A stretch of DNA of 64,000 nucleotides from Kocuria subflava (GTDB lineage Bacteria > Actinomycetota > Actinomycetes > Actinomycetales > Micrococcaceae), in assembly GCF_012163155.1 (NCBI RefSeq), contig NZ_JAAVUN010000013.1:1-64000 (forward strand), written 5' to 3'. A program made the translations under genes and the position numbers. Positions 41,667-50,855 of the stretch are shown here, piece after piece (positions within the stretch are counted from its first letter, which is position 1; each line of letters starts with the position of its first letter). The notes under the pieces are model-generated. The model searched no databases. It was not told the origin of the DNA and worked only from the letters and a program-made list of their open reading frames with translations.

Positions 41667-42821
41667 ATGCTGATTTTGGTCGTCAACTGCGGCTCGTCCT
41701 CCATCAAGTACCAGGTCCGGGAGATGCCGGAACCGGGCCAAGCCGACACCGACGGCGGCACGGTGGTCACCAAGGGCCTGATCGAGAACATCGGGACGTC
41801 CGAGATTCAGGATCACACCCAGGCCTTGGACATCCTGGCCGAGCGCCTGGAAGAAGAACTGGGGGATCGCACCATCGATGCCGCAGGTCACCGCGTGGTC
41901 CACGGTGGCGAGCGCTTCTCCCAGCCAGTTCTGGTGGACAACGAGATCATCCGTGCCGTGGAACGCCTCTCCCCGCTGGCACCCCTGCACAACCCGGCTC
42001 ACGCACTGGGGTTGCGCGCCATTCAGAAGAAGTGGCCGGACATGCCCCAGGTCTGTGTTTTTGACACGGCCTTCCACCGGTCCATGCCGGAACACGCATG
42101 GCGCTACGCCCTGCCGAATGAGTTGTACGAGGAGTACGGCGTACGCCGTTACGGCTTCCACGGGACTTCGCACGATTTTGTGACCGGCCTGGCCGCCGAA
42201 CACCTGGGTGTTGCCCGCGATGACTTCAACGCCGTGGTGGCCCACCTGGGCAACGGTGCTTCCGTGACCGCCATCAAGAACGGCGAGTCCTATGACACCT
42301 CCATGGGATTCACACCCCTGGCCGGCCTGGTCATGGGAACCCGAACGGGCGATTTTGATCCGTCCATCATCACCGCCATGCTCCGCCGGGACCCGGAGAT
42401 GACCGCCCAGCACCTGGACGATCTGATGAACAAGCAGTCCGGGCTGAAGGCGATTGCGGGTCACTCGGACATGCGTGCTGTGGAGGACGCTGCTGCTGCC
42501 GGGGATGCCGGTGCGCAGTTGGCACTCGAAATGGCTGCCTACCGCCTGGCCAAGTACATCGGCGGGTACCACGTGGCCGTGGGCGGTGCACGGGCCTTGA
42601 TCTTCACCGCAGGCATCGGGGAGAACTCGGACACCTTCCGCCAGCTGGTGGTGAATCACCTGGGCGCTTTGGGCACCACGCTGGATCCGGAGGCCAATTC
42701 GGTCCGCAATGACCAGGTGCGCCGGATCTCCACGGCGGATTCCACCTTGGAGGTGCTGGTGGTCCCCACGGATGAGGAACGTGCCATCGCAGAGGCCACC
42801 GCGCAGCTGGTGAGCAACTGA
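41667..42821 (+). CDS. ackA: Acetate kinase
   Basis: This 384-residue acetate and sugar kinase superfamily enzyme transfers phosphate between acetyl phosphate and ADP. The start LILVVNCGSSSIKYQV is the phosphate-1 motif. YGFHGTSHDFVTG carries the catalytic His, AHLGNGASVTAIKNGESYDT is the phosphate-2 region, and FTAGIGENSD lies near the C-terminus. Catalytic Arg and Asp positions are present. It acts with Pta, encoded upstream, to make ATP from acetyl-CoA or to activate acetate. Confidence 0.94.
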   Translation: MLILVVNCGSSSIKYQVREMPEPGQADTDGGTVVTKGLIENIGTSEIQDHTQALDILAERLEEELGDRTIDAAGHRVVHGGERFSQPVLVDNEIIRAVERLSPLAPLHNPAHALGLRAIQKKWPDMPQVCVFDTAFHRSMPEHAWRYALPNELYEEYGVRRYGFHGTSHDFVTGLAAEHLGVARDDFNAVVAHLGNGASVTAIKNGESYDTSMGFTPLAGLVMGTRTGDFDPSIITAMLRRDPEMTAQHLDDLMNKQSGLKAIAGHSDMRAVEDAAAAGDAGAQLALEMAAYRLAKYIGGYHVAVGGARALIFTAGIGENSDTFRQLVVNHLGALGTTLDPEANSVRNDQVRRISTADSTLEVLVVPTDEERAIAEATAQLVSN

Positions 42822-42857
42822 CCGGCGACTGCTTCCGCTCATTGCGCGCCAGCCCCC

Positions 42858-42917
42858 GCTGAGAAGTGATGTGTGCCGCCCATCAGAGCTGATGGGCGGC
42901 ACACATCACTTCTCAGC
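42858..42917. terminator. Perfect palindromic terminator, shared core copy 2
   Basis: Two perfect 29-base arms meet at a two-base centre. The inner TGTGCCGCCCATCAG and its complement are identical to the palindrome at 12111-12170. The outer part, ATCACTTCTCAGC, is a close variant of that copy's ATCACTGCTCAGC. It lies between ackA and the convergent phosphoribosyltransferase gene (25 bases from its stop). Confidence 0.8.
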
Positions 42918-42942
42918 GCAGATCACCGGACCAAATCATCGC

Positions 42943-43464
42943 TCAACTGTCTTGGGCGTCAGCACCAGAGGCCACCACCGGCGGCTGGTCCGACCACGGG
43001 AACACAATCCATTCATCCGTGGACTTCCAGATGTAGTCCGGCTCCACAATGGACCGCGGTTTGGAGTAGATCACCGCGCTGCGGCAGTCTGCCCCGAATC
43101 CGGAGAGCAGTTCCAGCACAAGGGCCAGTGTGCGCCCGGAGTCGGCGACGTCGTCGACCACCAGAACCTTGCGGCCCCGAATGGAATCCACGTCCAGCAT
43201 GGGTGCCAGCAGGACGGGATCGGGCAGGGTCTCGTGGACGTCCGTGTAGAACTCGACGTTGACGGCATCAATCAGCTTGACGCCCATGGCGTAGGACAGG
43301 GCACCTGCGGGCACCAGGCCTCCGCGGGCCACTCCAATGATCAGGTCCGGCTGGAAGCCGCTGTCCGCAATGGTCTGGGCCTGCTGCCGGACGGCATCGC
43401 CAAAGCCCTGCCAGGTGAGGACATCTTTGGTGTTGAGGTCAGTGGAATCCGCGTGATAAGCCAT
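42943..43464 (-). CDS. Phosphoribosyltransferase (purine-salvage type)
   Basis: This 173-residue type I PRTase has the PRPP loop RGRKVLVVDDVADSGRTLAL, a conserved VARGGLVPAGALSYAMGVKL, and a hood containing VEPDYIWKSTDEWIVFPW. The last block resembles xanthine/guanine phosphoribosyltransferases of the Gpt-like group. It probably converts a purine base and PRPP to the nucleotide, fitting with the purine permease encoded elsewhere in the window, though they are not linked. It is a single-gene unit, convergent with ackA. Confidence 0.85.
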   Translation of the reverse strand: MAYHADSTDLNTKDVLTWQGFGDAVRQQAQTIADSGFQPDLIIGVARGGLVPAGALSYAMGVKLIDAVNVEFYTDVHETLPDPVLLAPMLDVDSIRGRKVLVVDDVADSGRTLALVLELLSGFGADCRSAVIYSKPRSIVEPDYIWKSTDEWIVFPWSDQPPVVASGADAQDS

Positions 43465-43512
43465 GCCGCCACGTTAGGGCATGCGGCAGTCAGGAGTCAT
43501 CTGGCGTATGCC

Positions 43513-44538
43513 TCAGCCGGCCAGCATGTCCTCCACCAGGGGTGCCACCTGGGTGCCGAACAACTCGATGGAGCGTTGCATCCGATCGTGGGTCAACGGC
43601 CCCACCGAGTATTTGAGGTCAAACCGCTGAGCACCCAGAACCTTCTGATGAGCCGCGATCTTGCGGGCCACGGTCTCCGGGGAGCCAACGTAGTAGGCGC
43701 CTTTTGGGCCGCACATGGCATCAAAGTCGGAGCGCTGCAGGGCGGGCCATCCGCGTTCACGCCCAATGACGTCGTGGTTGGCGGCAAAGGCCGGGAAGAA
43801 CTCGTCCCGGGCCTGCTGGTCGGTTTCTGCGATGTAGCCGGGTGAGTGCCACGCAATGGGCAGCTCGGGCTTTCCAAAGTGCTCCAGAGCCCGTCGGTAG
43901 TGATCGGCAAAGGGCTTGAACCCCAGGGGGCTGCCGCCGATGATCGCAAAGATCACGGGCAGTTGGTAATGGGCGGCGCGCACCACCGAATTCGGGGAAC
44001 CTCCCACGGCGATCCATGCCGGAAGCCGCCCGGTTTCGGTCTTGGGGAAGACCTCGATCCCGTTGATGGCGGCGCGCAGACCACCCTCCCAGGTGATGGG
44101 ACCCTCCTGCTGCAGGCGGGTGAACAGTTCAAGTTTCTGGGCGAACAGGTCCTCGTAGTCCTCCAGCGCGTAGCCGAACAACGGGAAGGACTCGGTGAAG
44201 GAACCACGCCCCAGGATGGCTTCCGCCCGACCGTTGGAGAGCGCGTCCACCGTGGCAAAACGCTGGTAGACCCGCACGGGGTCCTCGGAGGACAGCACGG
44301 TCACGGCACTGCCCAGACGAATGTTCTCCGTGGTGGTGGCAAGCCCTGCCAACACGGTGTCCGGGACGGAAACGGCGTAGTCCGCGCGGTGGTGTTCCCC
44401 CACACCAAAGAAATCCAGCCCCACCTGGTCGGCCAGCCGGCCTTGTTCCACCACGTGCCGCAGGACTTGGGCCTGGGAGATGGGTTGACCGTCAGCGCCG
44501 GGGTGGACGTCGCCAAAGGTGTTGAGACCAAGCTGCAT
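43513..44538 (-). CDS. LLM-class flavin-dependent oxidoreductase
   Basis: This 341-residue protein belongs to the bacterial luciferase-like monooxygenase superfamily (TIM-barrel binding FMN/F420). It begins MQLGLNTFGDVHPGADGQPI and has GLDFFGVGEHHRADYAVSVP, then AEAILGRGSFTESFPLFGY and YYVGSPETVARKIAAHQKVL, typical of the family. Substrate unknown. GGAG stands 8 bases before the ATG, and a 12-base dyad lies about 50 bases upstream. Confidence 0.88.
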   Translation of the reverse strand: MQLGLNTFGDVHPGADGQPISQAQVLRHVVEQGRLADQVGLDFFGVGEHHRADYAVSVPDTVLAGLATTTENIRLGSAVTVLSSEDPVRVYQRFATVDALSNGRAEAILGRGSFTESFPLFGYALEDYEDLFAQKLELFTRLQQEGPITWEGGLRAAINGIEVFPKTETGRLPAWIAVGGSPNSVVRAAHYQLPVIFAIIGGSPLGFKPFADHYRRALEHFGKPELPIAWHSPGYIAETDQQARDEFFPAFAANHDVIGRERGWPALQRSDFDAMCGPKGAYYVGSPETVARKIAAHQKVLGAQRFDLKYSVGPLTHDRMQRSIELFGTQVAPLVEDMLAG

Positions 44539-44590
44539 GATGTGCTCCAGTTCAGGGGTGGCCGGACATCACCATTCTGCCTTAGTTTAA

Positions 44591-44602
44591 GTGACGTGTC
44601 AC
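44591..44602. promoter_or_regulatory. Operator-like dyad upstream of the LLM oxidoreductase gene
   Basis: GTGAC-GT-GTCAC is a perfect 5-2-5 inverted repeat 53 bases before the ATG of the luciferase-like gene, overlapping the A/T-richer stretch (TAGTTTAAG) where its promoter should be. A TetR- or MarR-type repressor could bind it; no regulator is encoded adjacent. Confidence 0.35.
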
Positions 44603-44625
44603 CTAGCTTTGGGTACGAGCCGCTC

Positions 44626-45879
44626 TCACGTCAACCTCCGACTGTGCATCACGTATCCCGCCGTCATGCACGCCGACCGGAACACTTCCCCACCCAGCAC
44701 CCAACAGGCCACCGCCAGCGCCGTGTCAGCGCCACTGAGCCAGGCTCCGCCCACCACCAGCACCAGCTGCACGCCACTGATCCGCATGAACCAGCGTTCG
44801 TGTCCACCCATCATCAGCACATTGCTGGTGGCAGAGGTGGTGGCGTTGATCAGCGTGGAGATCACCAGAACGACGGCGGCCCCCCACGTCCCCCGGTAGT
44901 CCTCACCCAGCAGCTCCACCAGTGCGCCCTCACCCACCAGCAGCAGGAAGGCCAACAACAGGGCGGGCAGCACGGCCGAGGCCACGGCGGCCTCCACCAC
45001 GAGTTTGCGCAGCGCGGCCCGGTCCCGCACCGCCACCGCGATCCTCGGCCCGAACACCGTGGACACCGCAGAGGTGCCCATGGCGCCTGCGGACTGGATG
45101 CGCTGTGCGACGTCGTAGGTACCGGCCACCGCCAGGGAGCGGGCGGAGAGCACGAACATGGGCCCGCGCACGCACAGGGCGGTCAAGGTGGCGCCCAGGC
45201 CCAGGGGGAGGGCCATGCGCCACGGTGTGCGGGGGATCTCAATGCCCAGGGCCCGGTAGTGGGAGAGCCTGCGGCCAGGGGCCGGGGAGATCCACCACAT
45301 GATGACCGCAATGATCACGAATGCCGCCACCTGGCCTGGGATCAGCAGTTCCGGTCGCGTGACCGAAGCCAGCAGGGCAGCCACCAACCCCAGCAACGGC
45401 AGTGCCACTGATTCCAGGAACTGCCCCGCCACAGGTTGCTGTTTGGCCATGCGTTGGACCATGAACAGACGTCCGAACGCGGAGGCGGCAGCCACGGCCC
45501 AGAAGGCCAACACCCATCGGGTGGGATGGCCCATGAGCTCGCCGGCCACGGTGACCGCCACCGCCATCAAGCCGATCACCAACCAGATCCGGGTGACCGT
45601 GCGGGCATCACGCCGGACCAGCATGCGGGCCCGCCTGCGGTCATTGGCGGCCCACAGCGGTGCCTGTTCGCGAATGCCGGAGGTGTCCAGACCAAAGGTT
45701 CCGGACATGCGGGCCACCAGGGCCACAGACCACAACAGTCCGTTCAGGCCCACGTCCTCCACGGAGAAGCGCAGTGCCACAACGGCCACCAGGGCCATTT
45801 GCAGTGCGGCACCACCCACCCGGATCCCCAGCACCATCAGGGACTGGAGGCGGGCTCTCCCGCGCCGATCACCTGCCAC
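44626..45879 (-). CDS. Wzx-like polysaccharide flippase
   Basis: This 417-residue integral membrane protein has about 12 to 14 hydrophobic segments, starting LMVLGIRVGGAALQMALVAV. Mid-protein blocks such as LGATLTALCVRGPMFVLSAR and GTYDVAQRIQSAGAMGTSAV fit the MATE/PST flippases that move lipid-linked repeat units across the membrane. Start is GTG at 45877-45879, 18 bases after the WecG/TagA gene, so it is the last gene of the exopolysaccharide operon. The lipid-linked substrate is unknown. Confidence 0.75.
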   Translation of the reverse strand: MAGDRRGRARLQSLMVLGIRVGGAALQMALVAVVALRFSVEDVGLNGLLWSVALVARMSGTFGLDTSGIREQAPLWAANDRRRARMLVRRDARTVTRIWLVIGLMAVAVTVAGELMGHPTRWVLAFWAVAAASAFGRLFMVQRMAKQQPVAGQFLESVALPLLGLVAALLASVTRPELLIPGQVAAFVIIAVIMWWISPAPGRRLSHYRALGIEIPRTPWRMALPLGLGATLTALCVRGPMFVLSARSLAVAGTYDVAQRIQSAGAMGTSAVSTVFGPRIAVAVRDRAALRKLVVEAAVASAVLPALLLAFLLLVGEGALVELLGEDYRGTWGAAVVLVISTLINATTSATSNVLMMGGHERWFMRISGVQLVLVVGGAWLSGADTALAVACWVLGGEVFRSACMTAGYVMHSRRLT

Positions 45880-45897
45880 GAGTGGAGTTGTCCTCAG

Positions 45898-46749
45898 TCA
45901 CTTCCGCATCAACCTGCCCGTCAGTGGCATCCCGTTTGCCCGGTCCTTGGCCAGGTACCACAGGAACTTGGTGTTGCCCACGGCGTAGCGCTTGAACATG
46001 CGCTTGGGTTCCATGGCCAGGCGGAAAGCCCATTCCATGCCCATTTTCTGCATCAGTTTAGGCGCCCGTTTGGTCTGCCCGGCGACGACGTCGAAAGAGC
46101 CACCCACACCCACACAGACACCCACGCCCATGGCATCGCGCTGACCGTAGATGAAGTCTTCCTTCATGGGCGAGGGGATGGCCACAAACAGAATGTCCAC
46201 GTCCATGGAACCGATTTCCCGGGCCATGTCCTGATCGGTTTTGCCCTGTTTGCGCCAGTAGCCGTCATGGATGCCCACAATGTTGGCGCCACGGCGGGTG
46301 AAGTCCTCCTGGACCGCCGCCAGCACTTCCGGGCGGGCGCCCAACAGGTAGATCCGCTGACCTTCCTGGGCGGAGAGATCCACCAGGCGGTTCATCAGAT
46401 CAATACCGGCCACCCGCTCAGGCACCGGACGGCCCAGCAGCTTGGAGGCCCACACCACGGCCTGCCCGTCAGCGCTGACCACATCGGCAGCGTTGAACTC
46501 GGACTGCTTGGCAGGGTTCTCCTTGGCGGAGACAATCTTGGCGGCGTTGATGGACAGGTGGTTGTGGTGACCGCCGTCGGTCATCAACCCCTTGAGTTTG
46601 TCCACAGTCTGTTCCATGGTCAGGGGGTCGATCCCCACTCCCATGACGTCGCGCCGCTTGGCCCTGCCATCGCGCGGCAATCCACGGTTCAGCGTGGGCT
46701 CGGCCTGCGGGCCGTGTTCGAATTCTTTGTCACGAGCCGGCAGACTCAT
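45898..46749 (-). CDS. WecG/TagA/CpsF family glycosyltransferase
   Basis: This 283-residue GT26 enzyme has VVSADGQAVVWASKLLGRPV, ERVAGIDLMNRLVDLSAQEG, RIYLLGARPEVLAAVQEDF and DILFVAIPSPMKEDF, then VGVGGSFDVVAGQTKRAPK. This is the conserved core of enzymes that add ManNAc(A)-type sugars to undecaprenyl-linked GlcNAc. The ATG at 46747-46749 follows a GGGGGAA and overlaps the preceding gene by 20 bases. It places the early lipid-linked step of repeat-unit assembly in this operon. Confidence 0.9.
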   Translation of the reverse strand: MSLPARDKEFEHGPQAEPTLNRGLPRDGRAKRRDVMGVGIDPLTMEQTVDKLKGLMTDGGHHNHLSINAAKIVSAKENPAKQSEFNAADVVSADGQAVVWASKLLGRPVPERVAGIDLMNRLVDLSAQEGQRIYLLGARPEVLAAVQEDFTRRGANIVGIHDGYWRKQGKTDQDMAREIGSMDVDILFVAIPSPMKEDFIYGQRDAMGVGVCVGVGGSFDVVAGQTKRAPKLMQKMGMEWAFRLAMEPKRMFKRYAVGNTKFLWYLAKDRANGMPLTGRLMRK

Positions 46750-47812
46750 TGCTGTTCCCCCATCCGGCCAGGGCCAACGTGGCGTGACCCTGGTTCCATC
46801 TCATGTGCGGCAGCCCCGACCCCAAACTGCGGAAGCCACCGTCATCGCCTTGCAAACCCAGCAGGTGCTTCACGGCCGGGCGCGGATCCGGGGTTCCCCA
46901 ACCCCGTTGCGCCGCGCGGGCCAGAAAACCCACGGTGGTGGCCACGTTGTGCACGTCCTGGGATGTCTTCTGATCGTTTGCGTAATACAGCGGGAGGCCG
47001 TCTGCATCCAGGCAGTTCTCCGCCCAGTACCGCAGGCCTTCCGGTATCGCCTCCCCTGTGTCGAATCCTGCCTGCTCAAGCGCCCACAGGGAATCAAGGT
47101 TGTAGATGGTGTGGAAACTGTCCACCCATTCCAGCCCCGGCCCCACCCCGTAGGACCAGGATCCATCCGGCATCTGGGCGGCCACCGTCCGGTTGATGGC
47201 ACTCTGGATCTTGGTGGCATCTCCGCCCAGCATGGCCAGCGACTCAGCCGCCAGCAGGGAGCCGTTGTGCACCAAGCGCTCGGAGGTGGTGGTGTAGCGG
47301 AAGTACCCGTTGTGGAACTGCCCCTGCAGCCACCGCGTGACCTCCGGACTGACTTCATCCAGCCGCCCGGTGGCTTGGAATGCCCGCAGCGCAAAAGTTG
47401 TGGCCACCACGTTGGGACTTCCGGCCGGGTAGAACGCCCATCTGGTCTGGACGTCGAACTCATAACCCCACGGGCCGGACCCTCGCTCACTCAGAATCCG
47501 GTCCACCAGCTGATCAGCCTGGCCTTGATCACCCATGAGCACCGCCGCATGGGCAAACAGCGCCATCCCCTTGGTCATCCGCACCACGGGCACATCAGTC
47601 AGGTCCCGCAGCCACTGCCCCGCACGTTTGTGCGCCTGCACCCAGGCCTGGCGCGGTCTCCGTCCCCGGAGGTGCTTGGCGTGGGGTGAGAGCAGACCGT
47701 CATACGGGTCCGTCCCGGCAAACTCACGCACCTGCGCAAAGCGGAAAGCCCGCTTTGCTGCCTCACGGACCTCAGTGTGCAGTTCAGCCCCCAAATCGAT
47801 GGGAGGAATCAT
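46730..47812 (-). CDS. VpsJ-like alpha/alpha-toroid polysaccharide biosynthesis protein
   Basis: This protein of 360 residues is mostly helical with toroid (prenyltransferase/squalene-cyclase-like) repeats: QMPDGSWSYGVGPGLEWVDS, then FHTIYNLDSLWALEQAG and LLGLQGDDGGFRSLG. The same architecture occurs in VpsJ-like proteins of exopolysaccharide loci, where the function is unproven. The start at 47810-47812 follows an AAAGGGG and overlaps the upstream GT4 gene (ATGA); a longer frame to 47992 is not supported. No signal peptide, so it acts inside the cell. Confidence 0.7.
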   Translation of the reverse strand: MIPPIDLGAELHTEVREAAKRAFRFAQVREFAGTDPYDGLLSPHAKHLRGRRPRQAWVQAHKRAGQWLRDLTDVPVVRMTKGMALFAHAAVLMGDQGQADQLVDRILSERGSGPWGYEFDVQTRWAFYPAGSPNVVATTFALRAFQATGRLDEVSPEVTRWLQGQFHNGYFRYTTTSERLVHNGSLLAAESLAMLGGDATKIQSAINRTVAAQMPDGSWSYGVGPGLEWVDSFHTIYNLDSLWALEQAGFDTGEAIPEGLRYWAENCLDADGLPLYYANDQKTSQDVHNVATTVGFLARAAQRGWGTPDPRPAVKHLLGLQGDDGGFRSLGSGLPHMRWNQGHATLALAGWGNSNESAGS

Positions 47813-48960
47813 GACCGTTTCCCCTTTCGGAATACACCACGGCTGGCTGTCCCTCCACGAGTGGCCCACCGTGACCGAGAACGACGACGCCCCTTCGGCG
47901 TCCGTTGCTGCTGGCCGTGCATGTGGGCCGCCTTTTCCACCATGTCGTCGAACCGTGGGCGGTATGTGGACAGTGAGTACCTTTCTGCCCACACATGGCG
48001 AGCTGATGTGGCGATTCGGGACCGTTGGTCCGCATCGGAGATCAGGCGGTCCAATGCTGCACGCAGGGCATCGACGTCACCGACCGGCACCAGCAGACCG
48101 TTCTGACCGTCTTGAACAACCTCAGGAACTGCACCCACCGGAGTGACCACGGGTGCCAAGCCCCAGGCCATGCCTTCAAGCAGTGACAGTGGCAAGTTTT
48201 CCGCCAAGCTGGGCAGCACCAAGATCTGTGCGTGCTCCATCTGTTCCACCATTGCCGCAGGGCCCAACCAACCAGTGGTTTGAACGTCCCGGGCAGATTC
48301 CACCAGGGTCGTGATCTGCCCGTCCGGATCATCCACGTCTCCTGCCAAGACCAGGACGGCCCGCCCCACCGTTTCCATGCGGGACCATGCCTCCAGCAGG
48401 GAGTCAGCCCCCTTCCGAGCCCCGACTCGGCCGGCGAAGAGAACCTTGACGGGCGATTGGCGCACACCGATACGATCCGGCCCCGGCACGGCATTGGGCA
48501 TTTGGAACGTACGCGACGGCAGCACTCCCAAATCTTTCTGGACGTAGTCACCCCACCCCCGCCCAAGAACTGCCACCAATGCCGCGTTTCGGTAGAGCCC
48601 AAGCACACCTCTTTGGAGGACAGGCCTCAGCGTGCGGAAAAACTCTGGATAGCCACCACTGTGGAGGTGGACCACGTATGGCACCTTGCGTGCTCGCAGG
48701 ATCGCACTCACCATCAACTTCCTCCAGGTGCTGCCCCCGGAGGACACTGCAAGAACCCACACCTCAGCAGAGTCAGCCGTGGCCGCCTGGAGCAGGGCAC
48801 GGGCAAACCTCATCAGTCGCAGCGCCGTGGGGGCCGGCGCTCCCCCGGACTCGACGAATTCCAGAGTGGTCCGTGTGGAGTGTGTGCTCTGCAAGTAACC
48901 GGCCATCACGCCGATCCCACCGGCGGATCCCGGGCCTGGTCCCACGATGCGAATCCTCAT
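47809..48960 (-). CDS. GT4 glycosyltransferase
   Basis: This 383-residue GT-B enzyme begins MRIRIVGPGPGSAGGIGVMA and contains KVLFAGRVGARKGADSLLEA and the donor motif LVLPSLAENLPLSLLEGMAW (E-x7-E). The C-terminal 30 residues are strongly basic (GRRRSRSRWATRGGTASRGV) and may bind the membrane. It overlaps the upstream polymerase gene by 4 bases. Likely one of the repeat-unit transferases of the exopolysaccharide. Confidence 0.85.
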   Translation of the reverse strand: MRIRIVGPGPGSAGGIGVMAGYLQSTHSTRTTLEFVESGGAPAPTALRLMRFARALLQAATADSAEVWVLAVSSGGSTWRKLMVSAILRARKVPYVVHLHSGGYPEFFRTLRPVLQRGVLGLYRNAALVAVLGRGWGDYVQKDLGVLPSRTFQMPNAVPGPDRIGVRQSPVKVLFAGRVGARKGADSLLEAWSRMETVGRAVLVLAGDVDDPDGQITTLVESARDVQTTGWLGPAAMVEQMEHAQILVLPSLAENLPLSLLEGMAWGLAPVVTPVGAVPEVVQDGQNGLLVPVGDVDALRAALDRLISDADQRSRIATSARHVWAERYSLSTYRPRFDDMVEKAAHMHGQQQRTPKGRRRSRSRWATRGGTASRGVFRKGKRS

Positions 48961-50510
48961 GGTTGCCCCCCGGTACGCTCAACAACCTTCAACTCCCCAG
49001 TTGCCCACGGCAGCAGCTCCTGGCTGCCCTCACGTGGCCCAGCTGCCCACGGCGTCGCCGGCAGCGGTTCCCGTGTCTGGCGGGGCGTGGAGCTCAAGGC
49101 GGTGGCGATCCCAGCAGCCACGAACGGCAGGGCAAACATAGGTGGTGACACGAACACAGGTGCCACCACGGATTCGATTCCCAGGGTGATAAACCATGCC
49201 ACGGTCACAGCCCCCACCCACCGAACATGTGCGTGCGGTGACCTCCGCATGAGACGCCAACCCGTGACAGCCAACAGATACAAGGCGCCTGCATAACAGA
49301 GGGCACCCAGGATCCCGGCCTCGGCAATCGGCGCAGGCCAGAAAGTGTCGGAGAGAAACCCACCTCGGTCTCCTGGGCCCATGCCGTAGATCCACTGGTA
49401 TCCCAGGTCCTCGTAAAGGGGACTGTAGTGGTCACCTGCGGTGAAGGACGCGAATCGACCGAACCCCACACCCAGGGGAAAAGCCGACACGGTCAGAGTG
49501 ATGGCATCCAGGGTCATGCGAACACGAGCAGTCTCGGCAACATTGGCCGTGTACTCCTGGTACGTACTGACCACCACCGCAGTCAGAGGCTCCCACCCCA
49601 GAACGAGCGCCACGGGCAACAACACCCCCAGCGCAGTCAGGTACAACGCCTTGAGCCCAGGGAGCATGGCCCGCATGCTGATGGCCGTCACGGCCGCAGC
49701 AGCGATCGACTTCCTCCGGAATGCAGCAATGCAGGCAAGACCCGTTGCAATCAACAGTGCCAGGCTCAAGGCATTTTTTCTGATCAGATGGCGATAAAGC
49801 AGAATCGCCAGGAAAGCCATGGACATGGTTGTACCGAGACCCACAGGGTGGTCGAAAGGCCCTGTTAAGCTGGTGAAACCAGCGCGCTCCGTGATGGTGG
49901 CCATGCGACCAATCCACGCGTTCCACGGGCCTGGCGCAACAGCGTTGATTGCAGAAGCTGCCAACACGAAGACAACAAAGAACACTCCGGCGCGCACAAC
50001 GTTGGGCAGATCCTCACGCCGCCAGTCCAACTGGGCCACTGCGAATCCAAGCATGGGTCCTTTGAGGAACAGAAACGCGCCCAAGGCCATGGTGCTGAGA
50101 GGAACTGACTGCACCACGCTGCTGATCACGCCCAGAACGGCGAAGGCAAGAAAGAACCACAACGCAGGGTAGAACCGGATGGAACCACGCAGGACCAACC
50201 GGCGTCCGGTGAACAGCACCACGGCCAACAGGATCCCCAGCTCATCACCGTAGCCAAGCGCGTTGACTCCGGAGACGGTCTGCAGCGTCTGGGACAGCAT
50301 GGTCAGCATGACCAGGATTCCAGCTGTGACCTTGGGGTACTTGCAGGCGGCCAGTGCCATGATCAACAGGGCCAGACCAACTGTGAACACAGCAGCCATC
50401 ACTGTGACCACTCGGGCCAGCTCAACCGATGTGGCTGGTTCTACCAAGGCGAAATCTCCCCCAATCTTGCGTCCTGCGCCCCAAACAACTCTTGCGTCTT
50501 GCGCCCCCAT
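48957..50510 (-). CDS. Wzy/O-antigen-ligase-like membrane protein
   Basis: This protein of about 517 residues has about 11 hydrophobic segments and large loops. FPLGVGFGRFASFTAGDHYS in the second half matches the G-x-G-x2-F loop of the O-antigen ligase/polymerase superfamily. It is likely the polymerase or ligase of the exopolysaccharide pathway; membrane topology alone does not decide between them. The ATG at 50508-50510 is used; a TTG one codon earlier is a close alternative. It leads the minus-strand exopolysaccharide operon. Confidence 0.75.
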   Translation of the reverse strand: MGAQDARVVWGAGRKIGGDFALVEPATSVELARVVTVMAAVFTVGLALLIMALAACKYPKVTAGILVMLTMLSQTLQTVSGVNALGYGDELGILLAVVLFTGRRLVLRGSIRFYPALWFFLAFAVLGVISSVVQSVPLSTMALGAFLFLKGPMLGFAVAQLDWRREDLPNVVRAGVFFVVFVLAASAINAVAPGPWNAWIGRMATITERAGFTSLTGPFDHPVGLGTTMSMAFLAILLYRHLIRKNALSLALLIATGLACIAAFRRKSIAAAAVTAISMRAMLPGLKALYLTALGVLLPVALVLGWEPLTAVVVSTYQEYTANVAETARVRMTLDAITLTVSAFPLGVGFGRFASFTAGDHYSPLYEDLGYQWIYGMGPGDRGGFLSDTFWPAPIAEAGILGALCYAGALYLLAVTGWRLMRRSPHAHVRWVGAVTVAWFITLGIESVVAPVFVSPPMFALPFVAAGIATALSSTPRQTREPLPATPWAAGPREGSQELLPWATGELKVVERTGGQP

Positions 50511-50584
50511 CAACGCTGAACTCCGCTGTGACGCCCAGTTCGCTCAAGGCATCATCACCGGATGGTCCCGACACCCGGGCGCCC

Positions 50585-50636
50585 ACATAATCCGAGGCGC
50601 CATGGCGCTCACATAATCCGAGGCGCCATGGCGCTC
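50585..50636. repeat. Exact 26-base tandem duplication with palindromic core
   Basis: The unit starting ACATAATCCGAGGCGCCATG occurs twice without change at 50585-50610 and 50611-50636. Each copy contains the dyad AGGCGCCATGGCGCT. It lies 75 bases upstream of the divergent polymerase gene and 400 bases before the Wzz-like gene. The rest of the 526-base region 50511-51036 contains a small reading frame and an A/T-rich stretch (near 50815-50840) that is a plausible promoter. Confidence 0.6.
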
Positions 50637-50855
50637 ACGCTGAGCAGGGTCTGGAAAAGGTCTTCCCCAAGACCTCAGGCTTCCTGCTCCCAGTCCTCGA
50701 TGTGCAGACCTGACGTGTGCCCGGGGCGGTGCTCAAGCCATGGTGGCACGGCAGTTGAGCCTGACTGAACGTGAGGCCAATAATGTCCACACAAGTGGAG
50801 GTAGGTCGCAGTAACAGTATGTATTTTCCTGATTCAAGCAGACCGGAGGGCTAGC

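Noticed and set aside
42858-42917. The long palindromes as CRISPR repeats or attachment sites
   Set aside because: They are not arrayed with spacers and there is no integrase or cas gene; their position between convergent genes fits terminators.
43846-45411. A 521-codon plus-strand frame crossing the oxidoreductase and flippase genes
   Set aside because: It spans two well supported minus-strand genes and has low-complexity composition.
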